DNA of 64,000 bases, taken from NCBI GenBank assembly GCA_963843755.1, contig CAWJLS010000005.1, positions 310,001 through 374,000 on the forward strand. The letters run 5' to 3'. Shown piece by piece: positions 14,094-23,737 of this stretch. The stretch comes from CAWJLS01 sp963843755 (GTDB lineage Bacteria > Acidobacteriota > Thermoanaerobaculia > Multivoradales > DATKCC01). The notes below the pieces were generated by a model. The model searched no databases and had not been told where the DNA came from. It was given only the letters and a program-made list of their open reading frames with translations. Position 1 is the stretch's first letter, and every line of letters begins with the position of its first letter. The position numbers were made by a program, and so were the translations under genes.

Positions 14094-15149
14094 TGCCTCC
14101 ACACCACGGAGCAAGGGGTCGCCCCAGCGCCCGAGGTCCTGTCGCTCGAGGCGTTCATCTCCCCGCGCGAGACGCTTCTGCCCGACGGCACGCTCACCGA
14201 CCTTGCAGAGGTCGAGACCGGGCACAGGACGGAGGTCTTCGGCAACGTCGCCCAGCGCTCGTGCACCTACTCGAAGTCCGGGGTGCTCGACGGCGCCAAG
14301 CTGTTCCAGCTCGTCAAAGGGATCGCCCGAAAGGACGGCAGCGTCGACTGGCTCGAGACGTCGGACGAGCTCGAGGACGGGGAGACCATGGATCCCGAGG
14401 TCGTCGCGGCGTTCCTTCGGTGTGGCGGGCACGGAGCTCGGCCGCAACGGGCTGTGGCGCCTCGATACACCGAGCGGATCGCCGCAGCAGGTGAGCGGCT
14501 CCCTGGTTCCCTTCTCGGAGATGATCCTCCTCGGCTCCCGGGTGGTCTTCGTCGCGCCGGAGCTCGACCAAGCGGGGGATCTGACGGCCACCCGCTACAT
14601 GGTCGCCTCCGACGGCACCCCGGGCGGCACCGGCACGATCTCCGACGAACAGAACACTGCCTCGCCGGTGCTCCTGAGAGGGCGGGTCTACTTCGTCGTG
14701 TTCCAGGGAGTCGGCGACGGCTTCTGGATCTATCGGACGGTACCGCGGCCGGCACGGTGCGCGTGGTGGGCGACCGGCTCTGCTTCTCGGCGGACGACGG
14801 CGTCCACGACCGCGAGCTGTGGGCGATCAGAGTTTCCGACGCCGGCGGTCCGCCGCCGCCGAACACGCCGCCGCTCACCTCGTCCCAGCTCCCCGACTTC
14901 CGGTTCTGGGTCCGCATCCGCCCCCAGGACGGCTCGTCGCGGATCGGCACCCTCTCTCCGAGCGGTTTGCCCGAGACGGTCTGCGTGAGCGGTGCGCTGC
15001 CCGACCGGATCGAGGTCTTCCTGCGGGTCGTCGGGCCGAAGCCGAACGGGCACCTGTGGCCGACGCTGGTCAAGTTCTCGACCTCGGCGGTCGACGTCTG
15101 GATCGAGCAGAAGAGCACCGGCGAGCTGCGCTACGACGAGCCGGATTGA
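14094..15149 (+). pseudogene. ELWxxDGT-type secreted protein, frameshifted remnant
   Basis: Coding similarity continues across two frame changes. A first part (to about 14420) has no recognised domain and may be a separate fragment. From about 14420 the frame shifts and shows ELGRNGLWRLDTPSGSPQQV and ATRYMVASDGTPGGTGTI, ELWxxDGTxxGT-type repeats. Near 14735 a four-base loss (one of two ACGG units) moves the frame back to DGTAAGTVRVVGDRLCFSAD and HDRELWAI. The end, LPDFRFWVRIRPQDG then SGALPDRIEVFLRVVGPKPN, is a C-terminal module I associate with Thermoanaerobaculia secreted proteins. No start codon or signal peptide remains. Confidence 0.7.
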
Positions 15150-15202
15150 CATCGGAGCCGGGGAGACATACCATCCCGGCGGTCCCGCAGCCGGAGCTCG
15201 TC

Positions 15203-15760
15203 TTGCCGCCGACCCTCCACCCCAAGAAAACGATCCTCGAGCCCAAGCAGATCCGTCGTGTCGTGCGACGGATCGCCGGAGAGATCGTGGAGCACAACGG
15301 CGGCACCGCCGGGTTGATGCTCGTCGGCATCCGCACCCGCGGCGTCCCCTTCGCCGAGCGGATCGCGTCCGAGATCGAGACCATGGAGGGGGTGGCGGTC
15401 CCGGTCGGGACGCTCGACATCACCCTCTACCGGGACGACCTTTCGACCATCGCGCCCCAGCCGGTGGTCGGCGAGACCCGGTTCGGTGAGCCGATCGACG
15501 ACCGCGTGATCGTCCTCTGCGACGACGTCCTCTACACCGGTCGCACCATCCGCGCCGCCCTCGACGCCCTGATCGACTACGGCCGCCCGCGGGCCGTGCG
15601 CCTGGCGGTCCTGGTCGACCGCGGCCACCGCGAGCTGCCGATTCAGGCCGAGTTCGTAGGCAAAGTCGTGCCGACCTCCGCCCACGAGCACGTGGAGGTG
15701 CGGCTAGAAGAGGTCGACGGCGTCACCGACGTCCGAATCCTGGAAGAAGAGGAGGCGTGA
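15203..15760 (+). CDS. pyrR: PyrR bifunctional regulator / uracil phosphoribosyltransferase
   Basis: This 185-residue phosphoribosyltransferase shows the PyrR features: EPKQIRRVVRRIAGEIVEHN at the start, GIRTRGVPFAERI, DITLYRDDL, and the PRPP loop VIVLCDDVLYTGRTIRAAL followed by VDRGHRELPI. It binds pyr mRNA and UMP to attenuate the operon and has some UPRT activity. No ATG or GTG exists between the preceding gene and the conserved region; TTG 15203 with GGAG six bases upstream is the best start and gives the usual length. The stop overlaps the pyrB start region. I could not find a clear PyrR-binding leader upstream. Confidence 0.92.
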   Translation: MPPTLHPKKTILEPKQIRRVVRRIAGEIVEHNGGTAGLMLVGIRTRGVPFAERIASEIETMEGVAVPVGTLDITLYRDDLSTIAPQPVVGETRFGEPIDDRVIVLCDDVLYTGRTIRAALDALIDYGRPRAVRLAVLVDRGHRELPIQAEFVGKVVPTSAHEHVEVRLEEVDGVTDVRILEEEEA

Positions 15761-16743
15761 TGGCGGAGGCCCCCGAGTCCCGGTCCACGGCCCGTTCGAC
15801 GGTGCGGTGGAGTCGTAAGGACCTGCTCGGAATCGCCGAGCTCTCGGCAGACGAGATCCGGCTGATCCTGGACACCGCCGAGTCGTTCCGCGAGGTGGCG
15901 GAGCGGCCGATCAAGAAGGTGCCGACGCTGCGCGGCAAGACGGTGGTCAACCTCTTCTTCGAGTCGTCCACCCGCACCCGGTCGAGCTTCGAGATCGCCG
16001 AGAAGCGCCTCTCCGCCGACGGCCTCAACTTCTCGGCCTCGAGCTCGTCGCTGTCCAAGGGCGAGAGCCTGGTCGACACGGCGCTCAACCTCCAGGCGAT
16101 GGCGCCCGACCTGATCGTCATCCGCCATGCCTACCCCGGGTCGCCCCACCTGCTGGCCCGGCGGCTCAAGGCCGGAGTGATCAACGCTGGCGACGGCGCC
16201 CACGAGCATCCGACCCAGGCGCTGCTCGACGCGTTCACGATCCGCCAGCACAAGGGGAGGATCGAAGGCCTCGAGGTGTCGATCGTCGGGGACATCGAGC
16301 ACAGCCGGGTGGTGCGTTCGAACATCCACCTGCTGAGCAAGCTCGGCGCGAAGGTGACGGTCGCCGCGCCGCGGACGCTCATGCCGGTCGAGATGGAGGC
16401 GATGGGGGTGCGGGTGGTCCACTCCCTGGACGAGGCGGTCGAGGGGGCGGACGTGGTCATGATGCTGCGCATCCAGCTCGAGCGCCAGGGCAAGATGCGC
16501 TTCCCGTCGACGCGGGAGTACTTCAACCTGTTCGGGTTGACCACGGAACGGATGGCCCGGGCCAAGGACGACGCCATCGTCATGCACCCGGGGCCGATGA
16601 ACCGGGGCGTCGAGATCGCCAGCGAGGTGGCCGACGGGCCGACCTCGGTGATCCTGGAGCAGGTGGCCAACGGGGTGGCGGTCCGGATGGCGGTGCTCTA
16701 CCTGCTCTCCGGCGTCCGCTCCGAGGATGGGAGGGACCCATGA
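15760..16743 (+). CDS. pyrB: Aspartate carbamoyltransferase catalytic chain
   Basis: This 327-residue enzyme joins carbamoyl phosphate and L-aspartate in the second step of UMP synthesis. The carbamoyl-phosphate loop FFESSTRTRSSFE, the second loop SSLSKGESLVDT, HPTQALLDAF and the aspartate-site region MMLRIQLERQG and HPGPMNRGVEI are all present. A GTG three bases upstream is possible, but ATG 15760 fits GAGGAGG better. It overlaps pyrR by a few bases and pyrC by four, so the three genes form one tight operon. No pyrI regulatory chain follows, as expected for class B/C type enzymes that pair with dihydroorotase. Confidence 0.95.
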   Translation: MAEAPESRSTARSTVRWSRKDLLGIAELSADEIRLILDTAESFREVAERPIKKVPTLRGKTVVNLFFESSTRTRSSFEIAEKRLSADGLNFSASSSSLSKGESLVDTALNLQAMAPDLIVIRHAYPGSPHLLARRLKAGVINAGDGAHEHPTQALLDAFTIRQHKGRIEGLEVSIVGDIEHSRVVRSNIHLLSKLGAKVTVAAPRTLMPVEMEAMGVRVVHSLDEAVEGADVVMMLRIQLERQGKMRFPSTREYFNLFGLTTERMARAKDDAIVMHPGPMNRGVEIASEVADGPTSVILEQVANGVAVRMAVLYLLSGVRSEDGRDP

Positions 16744-18056
16744 GCGACGCGAAACCGCTGATCGTCCGGGGCGGCCGCGTGGTCGACCCGAGCCAGGATC
16801 TGGACACGGAGCTCGACCTGCTGCTCCAGGGCGGCGTGGTGGCCGGCCTCGGCAAGATCGGCGGCAAGGCCGGCGAGGGGCTCGAGGTGCCGGACGGCGC
16901 CGAGGAGATCGACGCCTCGGGCCTCGTGGTCTGCCCGGGGCTGATCGACATCCATGTCCACCTGCGCGAGCCGGGGCAGGAGCACAAGGAGACGATCCGT
17001 ACCGGCACCATGGCGGCGGCGGCCGGCGGCTTCACCGCCGTGGTCTCGATGGCCAACACCGACCCGGTCAACGACGACGCCGCGGTGACCGAGCTGATCC
17101 TCACCCAGGCCCGGCGGGCCGGCTTCGCCCGGGTCTACCCCCTCGGCACGGTGAGCAAGGGGATGAAGGGGGAGGCGATGGCCGAGATGGGGGAGATGGT
17201 CGCCTCCGGCGCGGTCGGCTTCACCGACGACGGCGTGGTGGTCGCCCACCCGGAGCTGATGCGCCGGGCGCTCCTCTACACCCAGCATTTCGGTGTGCCC
17301 GTGGCCCAGCACGCAGAAGACCTGCGGTTGACCGGCGACGGCGTGATGCACGAGGGGGAGTGGTCGACCAAGTTGGGGCTCAAGGGCATCCCACGCTCCG
17401 CCGAGGACGTGATCATCGCCCGCGACCTGATCCTGCTGGCAGAGACCGGTGGCCGCTATCACCTCCAGCACCTGTCGACCGCCGGCGGCGTCGAGCTGAT
17501 GCGCGCGGCCAAGGAGCGCGGCCTGCCGGCGACCTGCGAGGTCACGCCCCATCACCTGTTCCTGACCGACCAGGCGGTTGCCGACTCCGGCTACTCGACC
17601 GACTTCAAGATGAAGCCGCCGCTGCGGGCCGAGTCCGACCGGCAGGCGCTTCTCGCCGGCCTGGTGGACGGCACCATTGACTGCATCGCCAGCGACCACG
17701 CGCCCCACCACCCGGACGAGAAGGACGTCGAGTTCTCCGTCGCCCCCTACGGCATCCTGGGCCTCGAGACCACCGTGCCGCTCTGCCTCGACCGGCTGGT
17801 CCACGGCGGCATCCTGCCGCTGTCGCGGGTGATCGCGCTGCTCTCGACCGAGCCGGCCCGGGTGATGGGCATCCCCGGCGGCAGCCTGGCCGAGGGCAGC
17901 CCGGCGGACGTGACGCTCCTCGATCTCGATGCCGAGACCACGATCGATCGCACCAGGATGCGCAGCAAGTCCCGCAACACCCCGTTCCACGGCTGGACCC
18001 TCAAGGGGCGCGCCGCCGGGACGATCGTCGGCGGGCGCCGCGTCAGGCTCCCCTGA
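16740..18056 (+). CDS. pyrC: Dihydroorotase
   Basis: This 438-residue amidohydrolase makes dihydroorotate in step three of UMP synthesis. Metal ligands are seen in DIHVHLREPGQ and in the late motif SDHAPHHPDEK, with TPHHLFLTD between. The length and the GLIDIHVHLREPG signature place it in the class I (multifunctional/PyrC-type B) dihydroorotases, an active zinc enzyme and not the inactive PyrC'. ATGA overlap with pyrB indicates coupled translation. The gene ends the pyr operon; the next gene is convergent. Confidence 0.95.
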   Translation: MSDAKPLIVRGGRVVDPSQDLDTELDLLLQGGVVAGLGKIGGKAGEGLEVPDGAEEIDASGLVVCPGLIDIHVHLREPGQEHKETIRTGTMAAAAGGFTAVVSMANTDPVNDDAAVTELILTQARRAGFARVYPLGTVSKGMKGEAMAEMGEMVASGAVGFTDDGVVVAHPELMRRALLYTQHFGVPVAQHAEDLRLTGDGVMHEGEWSTKLGLKGIPRSAEDVIIARDLILLAETGGRYHLQHLSTAGGVELMRAAKERGLPATCEVTPHHLFLTDQAVADSGYSTDFKMKPPLRAESDRQALLAGLVDGTIDCIASDHAPHHPDEKDVEFSVAPYGILGLETTVPLCLDRLVHGGILPLSRVIALLSTEPARVMGIPGGSLAEGSPADVTLLDLDAETTIDRTRMRSKSRNTPFHGWTLKGRAAGTIVGGRRVRLP

Positions 18057-18083
18057 GCGGGGGCGGCCCGGTCCGGGCCGTCC

Positions 18084-18941
18084 TCACCTGAGCTCTTCGA
18101 ACATCTCGAGGTACCGCCGGGCGGTGCGCTCGATCGTCGTGTCCGCCTTGATCGCCCGCAGCCGCTCGACCGCCTGCCGCCAGAGCGGCCCGCCGACCGC
18201 CTCGCGCAGCCGCTCGATGCCGCGGGCGACGCTCGCCCGGAGCGCCTCCCGGTCGGCGCCGTGGCTCTCCTCCAGGCCGTCGAGGTAGAACGGGTAGTCC
18301 TCGCCCAGCATCTCGACCGACGAGCAGTCGGGCGTGGTCAGGAGCACCGCTTCGCAGGCGGCGGCGGTGGCGACCTTGGCGTTCGGCTTGTAGAGCCACT
18401 CCCGCAGGTTCTCCCGCAGGCAGAGGTGGGCGTTGAGCGCCGGGGCCCGGTCGAACCAGGCGTCCGGCCCGACGAACTCGACCCCCGGGATGTCGCCCCA
18501 CAGGCTGATCGAGCGCTGGGTCCCCAGGTAGCCGAGGCGCAGGGTGTCGTCGCCCGCCCGGTGGGCGCCGTAGCGGGGGTCCCAGTGCTGGTAGATGGTC
18601 CGGCAGACGACGCTCCGTCGCCGGTTGCCCAGGTCGTGGAGCTGGCGCCGGTTGCGGAAGATGAAGCCGTCGTAGAGCAGGCCGTAGCTGATCCAGCGCC
18701 GGAAGACCACCTGGTCCTGGACGTCGAGCACGCAGCGGTTGCCGGCGAGCCGGGCGGCGAGCAGGCGGCGCGGCTCGGCCCGCTTGACGAAGACGAAGAC
18801 GGCGTCGCGGATGCCGCCGATCTCGTGGGAGTAGATCGAGCGCGCCGGCGTGCCGAGACGGTCGATCGCCTCGCTCATCTGGTCCGCACCGAGGACGGTG
18901 GACCCCTTGTCCCAGCACTTGACGAAAAAGACGTCGCGCAC
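18084..18941 (-). CDS. Glycosyltransferase-like protein
   Basis: This 285-residue cytosolic protein starts MRDVFFVKCWDKGSTVLGAD. The middle contains RLGYLGTQRSI and IPGVEFVGPDAWFDRAPALNAHLCLREN. Near the C terminus, KPNAKVATAAACEAVLLTTPDCSSVEMLG resembles the nucleotide-sugar-binding half (KPSTKVVEAMACG-type) of family 4/GT-B glycosyltransferases. The family assignment rests on that block. It is a single gene convergent with the pyr operon, so it offers no context for the acceptor. The start at ATG 18941 follows GGAGAT. Confidence 0.6.
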   Translation of the reverse strand: MRDVFFVKCWDKGSTVLGADQMSEAIDRLGTPARSIYSHEIGGIRDAVFVFVKRAEPRRLLAARLAGNRCVLDVQDQVVFRRWISYGLLYDGFIFRNRRQLHDLGNRRRSVVCRTIYQHWDPRYGAHRAGDDTLRLGYLGTQRSISLWGDIPGVEFVGPDAWFDRAPALNAHLCLRENLREWLYKPNAKVATAAACEAVLLTTPDCSSVEMLGEDYPFYLDGLEESHGADREALRASVARGIERLREAVGGPLWRQAVERLRAIKADTTIERTARRYLEMFEELR

Positions 18942-19401
18942 AGAGATCTCCTACGTAGCGGGTACCTCCCGGGACCCTCCCGGCAACGCGAACCCGGTCG
19001 ATTGGTCTTGAAGCGTTGGCCGGGAGGCTACCATGCGGCGCCGCCCGGTGGGCGGGCCCATGTCGCGGGGCACGAAGCGAGGCGCACAGCCCGGCAACTC
19101 GGCCGTCGCCGCGCACGTATAGGATCTCTGAACCGATGAGCACTCCTACCTCCTCTCCTCGACGCCGGCCCCGTCTTGGTCCCGATTCTGGCTGCCGCTG
19201 CTCTCCGCGGCGGCTCTCGCCCTGGTCGTCGCGGCCTGTTTCGACGCCGATGACGCCGCGGCGTCTCCTGACGACAGCGCGCGCGCTCCCGAGCGCCTGC
19301 TGCGGGTCGAGCTCGTCGGCCCTGCCGCGAGTGCGCTCGAGAGCGACCTGCGCGAAGGCGCCTTCTTCCGCTGGTTCCTGCCGGACCTCGAGGGGTGGCG
19401 G

Positions 19402-21606
19402 GTGACGGTGGAGCGCGGCACCGCCGCGGCGGCCGACGGCACGCGTCCGGTCGAGCCGGCCGAGGTCGTGGTCGGGCTGTTGCCCCTGCCCGAGGCGGTG
19501 CGCCGCCTGGCCGACGGCCTGCCGGTCGATCTCTCCGGCGACGCGGTGCGGTTCGACGGCACCGCCTACCCGGAGCAGGGGACCACGTTGACCGTGCGCC
19601 TGCCCGGCGTCGCGGCCTCTCCGGAGGGCGCCTGGCTGGTCACCGGTACCGACCCCGCGGCGGTCGCGGACGCCGCCAACCGGGCGCTGATCCGGGCGGT
19701 GGGGGGGCGCTTCTGGCACGACGACCCGGCCCGCGGCGCCGACTATGTCGTCCGGGCGACGCCGTGGCTCCAGCGCATCGGCCGCTGGCAGCCGGAGGGA
19801 GAGGGAGGCAAGGACGACCAGGTCGGGGAGCGCGAGGCGCGCTGGACGGTCGACCGGGCCGCCGAGCGGGACGACCTGGCGGCGCGCGACCGCTGGTTCG
19901 CGGGTCTGCGACCGATCGACGCGGGCGGCGTCCGGCTGCTGGTGGACGGGGCGCCGACCCCGGCGCTCCACGATCTGGCCGACGACCTGGGGGCGACGCT
20001 CTCCCGGGTCGAGCGCCGGCTGGGCGTGGCGGCCGGTTCGCCGGCCGATCCACAGGCCGAAGCGGGGCCGATCACCGTGGCGGCGGAGCAGGACTTCGTC
20101 ACCCAGGCGCGCCACACCGGATCGATCGGGCCGGCGGTGCCGGGCGGTCCGGCGGACCTCCACGTGGTGCCCGAGCCGGCGGACCGGTGGGCCGTGCGTC
20201 ACGCCCTGGCGCGGCTGGCGATCGAGCGCTCCGGGCTGGCGGCCGGCCAGCCGGTCTGGGCGGTCGAGGGGGCGGCGCTCTGGCTGACCGGCGACTGGTT
20301 CGGCCGCCCCTGGCGGGACTGGGTGCCGGACCTGGTGGCGGCAGAGGCCGTGCCCTCGCCGGACGAGCTCCTGGCCGCCGAACGAACCGGCGCCGATTCG
20401 GCTCCCCTGTGGACGCCGATCGCCGCGGCGGTGGTCGGCCAGCTTCCCGGGGAGACCGTGGCGGAGAAGCTGGCGGCGTTCGGCCACCTGGACCGGGCGG
20501 CGGCGGCGACGCTCCTGGCGGCCCTGCCGTCGGCGGCGGCTGCGCCGGACGCTTCCGCGGCGGCCGCGCCGCTGCCCGCGGGCTTCCTGCGCGGCGTCTC
20601 CCTGGCCATGCTCAACACCCTCGACGGTGGGTACCAGGCGCCGGCGGTGGGGGAGCGCCTGGCCGCGCTCCGGGAGCTCGGTGCCGACTCGGTGTCGCTC
20701 ATGCCGTTCGCCTACCAGGGCGATCCGCGGTCGCCGGAGCTCCGCTTCCTGAACGGCAGCCCGACCTCGGAGACCGACGTCGGCGTGGTCCACGCCGCCC
20801 GCGCCGCCCATGCCCACGGCCTGTCGGTGCTGTGGAAGCCGCACATCTGGGTCTCTGGCAGGGGCGGGGGGAGCTGGCCGGGCGCGGTGGAGATGACGTC
20901 GGAGAAGGACTGGGCCACCTGGTGGCGCCTCTACCGGCGCTACATCCTGCACCACGCCATGCTGGCCCGCTATGCCGGGGCTGACCTGTTCTCGGTCGGC
21001 GTAGAGCTCGAACGAACCGTCGAGCGACCCGAGTGGGCGGGGCTGATCGCGGACGTGCGGCGGATCTACCACGGTCCGGTGACCTACGCCGCCAACTGGG
21101 GCGGCGGCGCCGATCGGGCGGTCTTCTGGGACCGCCTGGACGCGGTCGGGGTGGATGCCTACTACCCGCTGGCCGGCGAGGCAACCGGGGTCGACGACGC
21201 GACCCTCGCCCGCGGCGCGCGCCAGGTGGTGAGCCGGCTCGAAGGGCTGGCCCGGCGGGCCGGCAAGCCGCTGATCCTGACCGAGGTCGGCTTCGCCGCC
21301 CGGCGCGGCACCTGGAGCGCGCCTCACGAAGAGGGGGGCGAGCCGTCCTCCGAGGACCAGGCCCGCGCCTACCGGGCGCTCCTCGGCGCCCTGCCCCGGC
21401 CGAGCGCGGCGGCCGATCCGGTCGCGGCCCGTGCGGGCGCTCTTTCCGGCCGGGCGTGGCTCCGGGGCGTCTATGTCTGGAAGGCGTTCAGCGGCGACGT
21501 GTCGGCGCGCGGCGACCGGCCGGACTTCCGCTTCATGGGCCGCCCGGCGGAGTCGATCGTCGCGTCGTACTTCGCCCACCAGGCGGTCCGCGGCAGTGCG
21601 CCCTGA
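19402..21606 (+). CDS. GH113-like glycoside hydrolase, secreted lipoprotein with broken N-terminal frame
   Basis: The frame from GTG 19402 encodes 734 residues. Residues about 395-720 form a TIM-barrel hydrolase like GH113 beta-mannanases: LRGVSLAMLNTLDGGY, LSVLWKPHIWV, a likely acid/base Glu in FSVGVELERT, the strand VTYAANWGGGADRAVFWDRLDAVGVDAYYP cut short here, and a likely nucleophile Glu in LILTEVGFA. The first half is an uncharacterised domain. Upstream in the same frame (19138-19401) lie a hydrophobic signal (RFWLPLLSAAALALVVAAC) with a lipobox and more protein-like sequence, but no start codon. An ATG at 19136 is in another frame. A one-base indel near 19140-19180 is therefore likely. 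Confidence 0.75.
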   Translation: MTVERGTAAAADGTRPVEPAEVVVGLLPLPEAVRRLADGLPVDLSGDAVRFDGTAYPEQGTTLTVRLPGVAASPEGAWLVTGTDPAAVADAANRALIRAVGGRFWHDDPARGADYVVRATPWLQRIGRWQPEGEGGKDDQVGEREARWTVDRAAERDDLAARDRWFAGLRPIDAGGVRLLVDGAPTPALHDLADDLGATLSRVERRLGVAAGSPADPQAEAGPITVAAEQDFVTQARHTGSIGPAVPGGPADLHVVPEPADRWAVRHALARLAIERSGLAAGQPVWAVEGAALWLTGDWFGRPWRDWVPDLVAAEAVPSPDELLAAERTGADSAPLWTPIAAAVVGQLPGETVAEKLAAFGHLDRAAAATLLAALPSAAAAPDASAAAAPLPAGFLRGVSLAMLNTLDGGYQAPAVGERLAALRELGADSVSLMPFAYQGDPRSPELRFLNGSPTSETDVGVVHAARAAHAHGLSVLWKPHIWVSGRGGGSWPGAVEMTSEKDWATWWRLYRRYILHHAMLARYAGADLFSVGVELERTVERPEWAGLIADVRRIYHGPVTYAANWGGGADRAVFWDRLDAVGVDAYYPLAGEATGVDDATLARGARQVVSRLEGLARRAGKPLILTEVGFAARRGTWSAPHEEGGEPSSEDQARAYRALLGALPRPSAAADPVAARAGALSGRAWLRGVYVWKAFSGDVSARGDRPDFRFMGRPAESIVASYFAHQAVRGSAP

Positions 21607-21729
21607 GCCGGGGCCCGGGCGATTGACGGCAGCGCCGGAACCGGCGGGCCGGGCCGGCCCGAGTGGTAGTCTGCACGCGTCGGGAGCCGCCTCGCGGCCC
21701 CGGCCGGACCCTTGCATAAGCTCGACGAG
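21607..21729 (+). other. Short intergenic region before suhB-like gene
   Basis: No gene is present. It is GC-rich, with the possible -10-like TGGTAGTCT near 21663. No terminator hairpin with a T-run is visible. Confidence 0.4.
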
Positions 21730-22665
21730 ATGGCTTCGATGACCGATCTGCACCACCTGTCGACCGTCGCTACCGACGCCGCGCGCGCCGGCGGTGCGGT
21801 GCTGCGGCGCCTGTTCGGGGCCGACGGGCTCGACGTCCGGCGCAAGGGGGAGAACGACTTCGTCACCCGCGCGGACCACGAGAGCGAGGCGGCGGTGGTC
21901 GGGGTCATCGGGAACGTCTTCCCCGAGCACGCCATCCTGGCGGAGGAGGGCGGCGCCTTCGGAGGGCCGGCAGACGGCACGGCGGAGGTCGAATGGATCA
22001 TCGATCCCCTCGACGGCACGACCAACTTCCTCCAGGGGCTGCCGGTGTGGTGCGTCTCGGTCGCCTGCCGGCGCTGCGCAGGACGCTCGGGCCCCGACGG
22101 CGGCGGCGAGCTGCTCGCCGGGGCGGTCTACGACCCCCTCGGGGACCGCATGTTCTCGGCCGTCCGCGGCGGCGGCGCCCGCCTCGACGGCGCGCCGATC
22201 CGGGTCTCCGAGCGCCCCGGTCTCGACGGGGCGTTCCTGTCGACCGGCTATCCGTTCCGTGCCCATGCCGCCCTCGACCTCTACCTCGGGGCGTTTCGCG
22301 ACGTCTTCCAGTCCGCCCGGGCGATCCGGCGCTGCGGCGCCGCCGCCCTCGACCTGGCGTTCACCGCCGCCGGCGTCTACGACGGCTTCTTCGAGTTTCG
22401 CCTGGCGCCCTGGGACATCGCGGCCGGGGTGCTGCTGATCCGGGAGGCGGGCGGCGTCGTCACCGACCTCGACGGCGGCGAGGGCTTCCTGGTCCGGGGC
22501 AACCTGGTGGCGGGCGCGCCCGGTGTCCAGCGGGAGCTGCGGCACGCGGTCGCCCGCCATGCGGACGAGTCGGCGCTCGGGCGGCTGACCGACGCCGTCG
22601 GCGTGGCGGCTCCGACGGAGGCCGGCCCGCAGCCGGTCGGCTCGCACGCGGGCAGGGAGCGCTGA
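21730..22665 (+). CDS. suhB: Inositol monophosphatase family phosphatase
   Basis: This 311-residue metal-dependent sugar-phosphate phosphatase shows the two family motifs: the metal site ILAEEGG followed by WIIDPLDGTTNFLQGLP, and the late motif LAPWDIAAGVLLIREAGG. It would remove phosphate from inositol-1-phosphate or related substrates (CysQ/FBPase relatives cannot be fully excluded). I chose ATG 21730; ATG 21739 is nearly as good and TTG 21712 is less likely. A tail of about 50 residues after the catalytic domain is longer than usual. The next gene starts one base after its stop, so the two may be co-transcribed. Confidence 0.9.
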   Translation: MASMTDLHHLSTVATDAARAGGAVLRRLFGADGLDVRRKGENDFVTRADHESEAAVVGVIGNVFPEHAILAEEGGAFGGPADGTAEVEWIIDPLDGTTNFLQGLPVWCVSVACRRCAGRSGPDGGGELLAGAVYDPLGDRMFSAVRGGGARLDGAPIRVSERPGLDGAFLSTGYPFRAHAALDLYLGAFRDVFQSARAIRRCGAAALDLAFTAAGVYDGFFEFRLAPWDIAAGVLLIREAGGVVTDLDGGEGFLVRGNLVAGAPGVQRELRHAVARHADESALGRLTDAVGVAAPTEAGPQPVGSHAGRER

Positions 22666-23727
22666 GTGGCTGGCGACGACCGCCGGCGGGATCGGGCGCT
22701 GCTCGAGTTCCAGGTCCACCCCCAGGACATTCGCAAGAAGGTCCGCTACGTCTTCCTGACCCGCCGCCAGGTGACCGTGTGGGCGATCGGCGCCGCGGTC
22801 TACCTGGTGTTCGTGGGGCTGGCGTTGTCCGTCTCGCCGGCCGTCGTGTCCCAGATGATCCGCCGCCAGGAGCTTCGCCAGCTCCAGTCCGAGCAGTTGC
22901 GGCAGCACGAGCTCCTGGAGAGCCGCATCAGCGAGCTCGAAGGCCTGCGCGCGGAGAGCCAGGATCTGCGCCTGCTGCTCGACAAGGTGTTCCTCCTCTA
23001 CGGGCTGTCGAGCCGGGTGAGCGAGGGGCAGGGCGGCTACCCGTTCGTCGGCGTCGACGAGAAGATCGACCCGGGCACCGACCCATTGGCCTACGCCCGG
23101 ACCCTGGACGCGACCCTGCGTGAGCGCATGTCCGTGGCCGGGGTCTTCCTGGAGGAGATCCAGGCGTTCGAGAAGGCGCGGGAAGATGTGGTCAAGCTCA
23201 CGCCGTCGATCTCGCCGCTCCACCGGGCGGACTTCGTCCTCACCAGCCCGTACGGTGACCGCCGCAACCCGTTCACCAAGAACCGCGACTTCCACGCCGG
23301 CATCGACATGGCGGCGCTCGAAGGGACGGAGATCCACGCCCCGGCGGACGGTGTGGTGGTTTTCGCCGGGCGCTACTCGTTGCAGAAGAGCGTCGGCTGG
23401 TGGCGCTACGGCAACCTGGTGATCCTGCGCCACGGCGACGCCTTCCTCACCCTCTACGGCCACTGCCAAGAGGTCAAGGTCAAGCGGGGCCAGAAGGTGC
23501 ACCAGGGGGACGTGATCGCCTTGGTCGGCTCCACCGGCATGAGCACCAGCCCTCACCTTCACTACGAGGTGCGCCGGAAGGACGACGACGGGGTCTACCG
23601 GCCGGTCGACCCGCGGATCTACATCCTCGACCACCACTGGCACGGCGAGGAGAAGATCCTGGTGCAGAGCCGCACGGCTCCGCCGGCCAAGGACTTCCAG
23701 CCGCTGCCGCCGCTGTCCGGGCGCTAG
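22666..23727 (+). CDS. Membrane-anchored M23 metallopeptidase (lytic endopeptidase-like)
   Basis: This is a 353-residue protein. A basic N terminus leads to one transmembrane helix (about residues 40-60), then a coiled coil (RQELRQLQSEQLRQHELLES onward, to about 110), then an LytM/M23 domain. Zinc ligands are H210 and D214 in FHAGIDMAA and H297/H299 in SPHLHYEV, with YGDRRNPF upstream; all are present, so the enzyme should be active. It would cut peptidoglycan cross-bridges on the periplasmic side. It is followed ten bases later by a bactofilin-like gene, a pairing known for LmdC/BacA-type systems that shape cells. Confidence 0.9.
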   Translation: MAGDDRRRDRALLEFQVHPQDIRKKVRYVFLTRRQVTVWAIGAAVYLVFVGLALSVSPAVVSQMIRRQELRQLQSEQLRQHELLESRISELEGLRAESQDLRLLLDKVFLLYGLSSRVSEGQGGYPFVGVDEKIDPGTDPLAYARTLDATLRERMSVAGVFLEEIQAFEKAREDVVKLTPSISPLHRADFVLTSPYGDRRNPFTKNRDFHAGIDMAALEGTEIHAPADGVVVFAGRYSLQKSVGWWRYGNLVILRHGDAFLTLYGHCQEVKVKRGQKVHQGDVIALVGSTGMSTSPHLHYEVRRKDDDGVYRPVDPRIYILDHHWHGEEKILVQSRTAPPAKDFQPLPPLSGR

Positions 23728-23737
23728 AGAGCGAACC

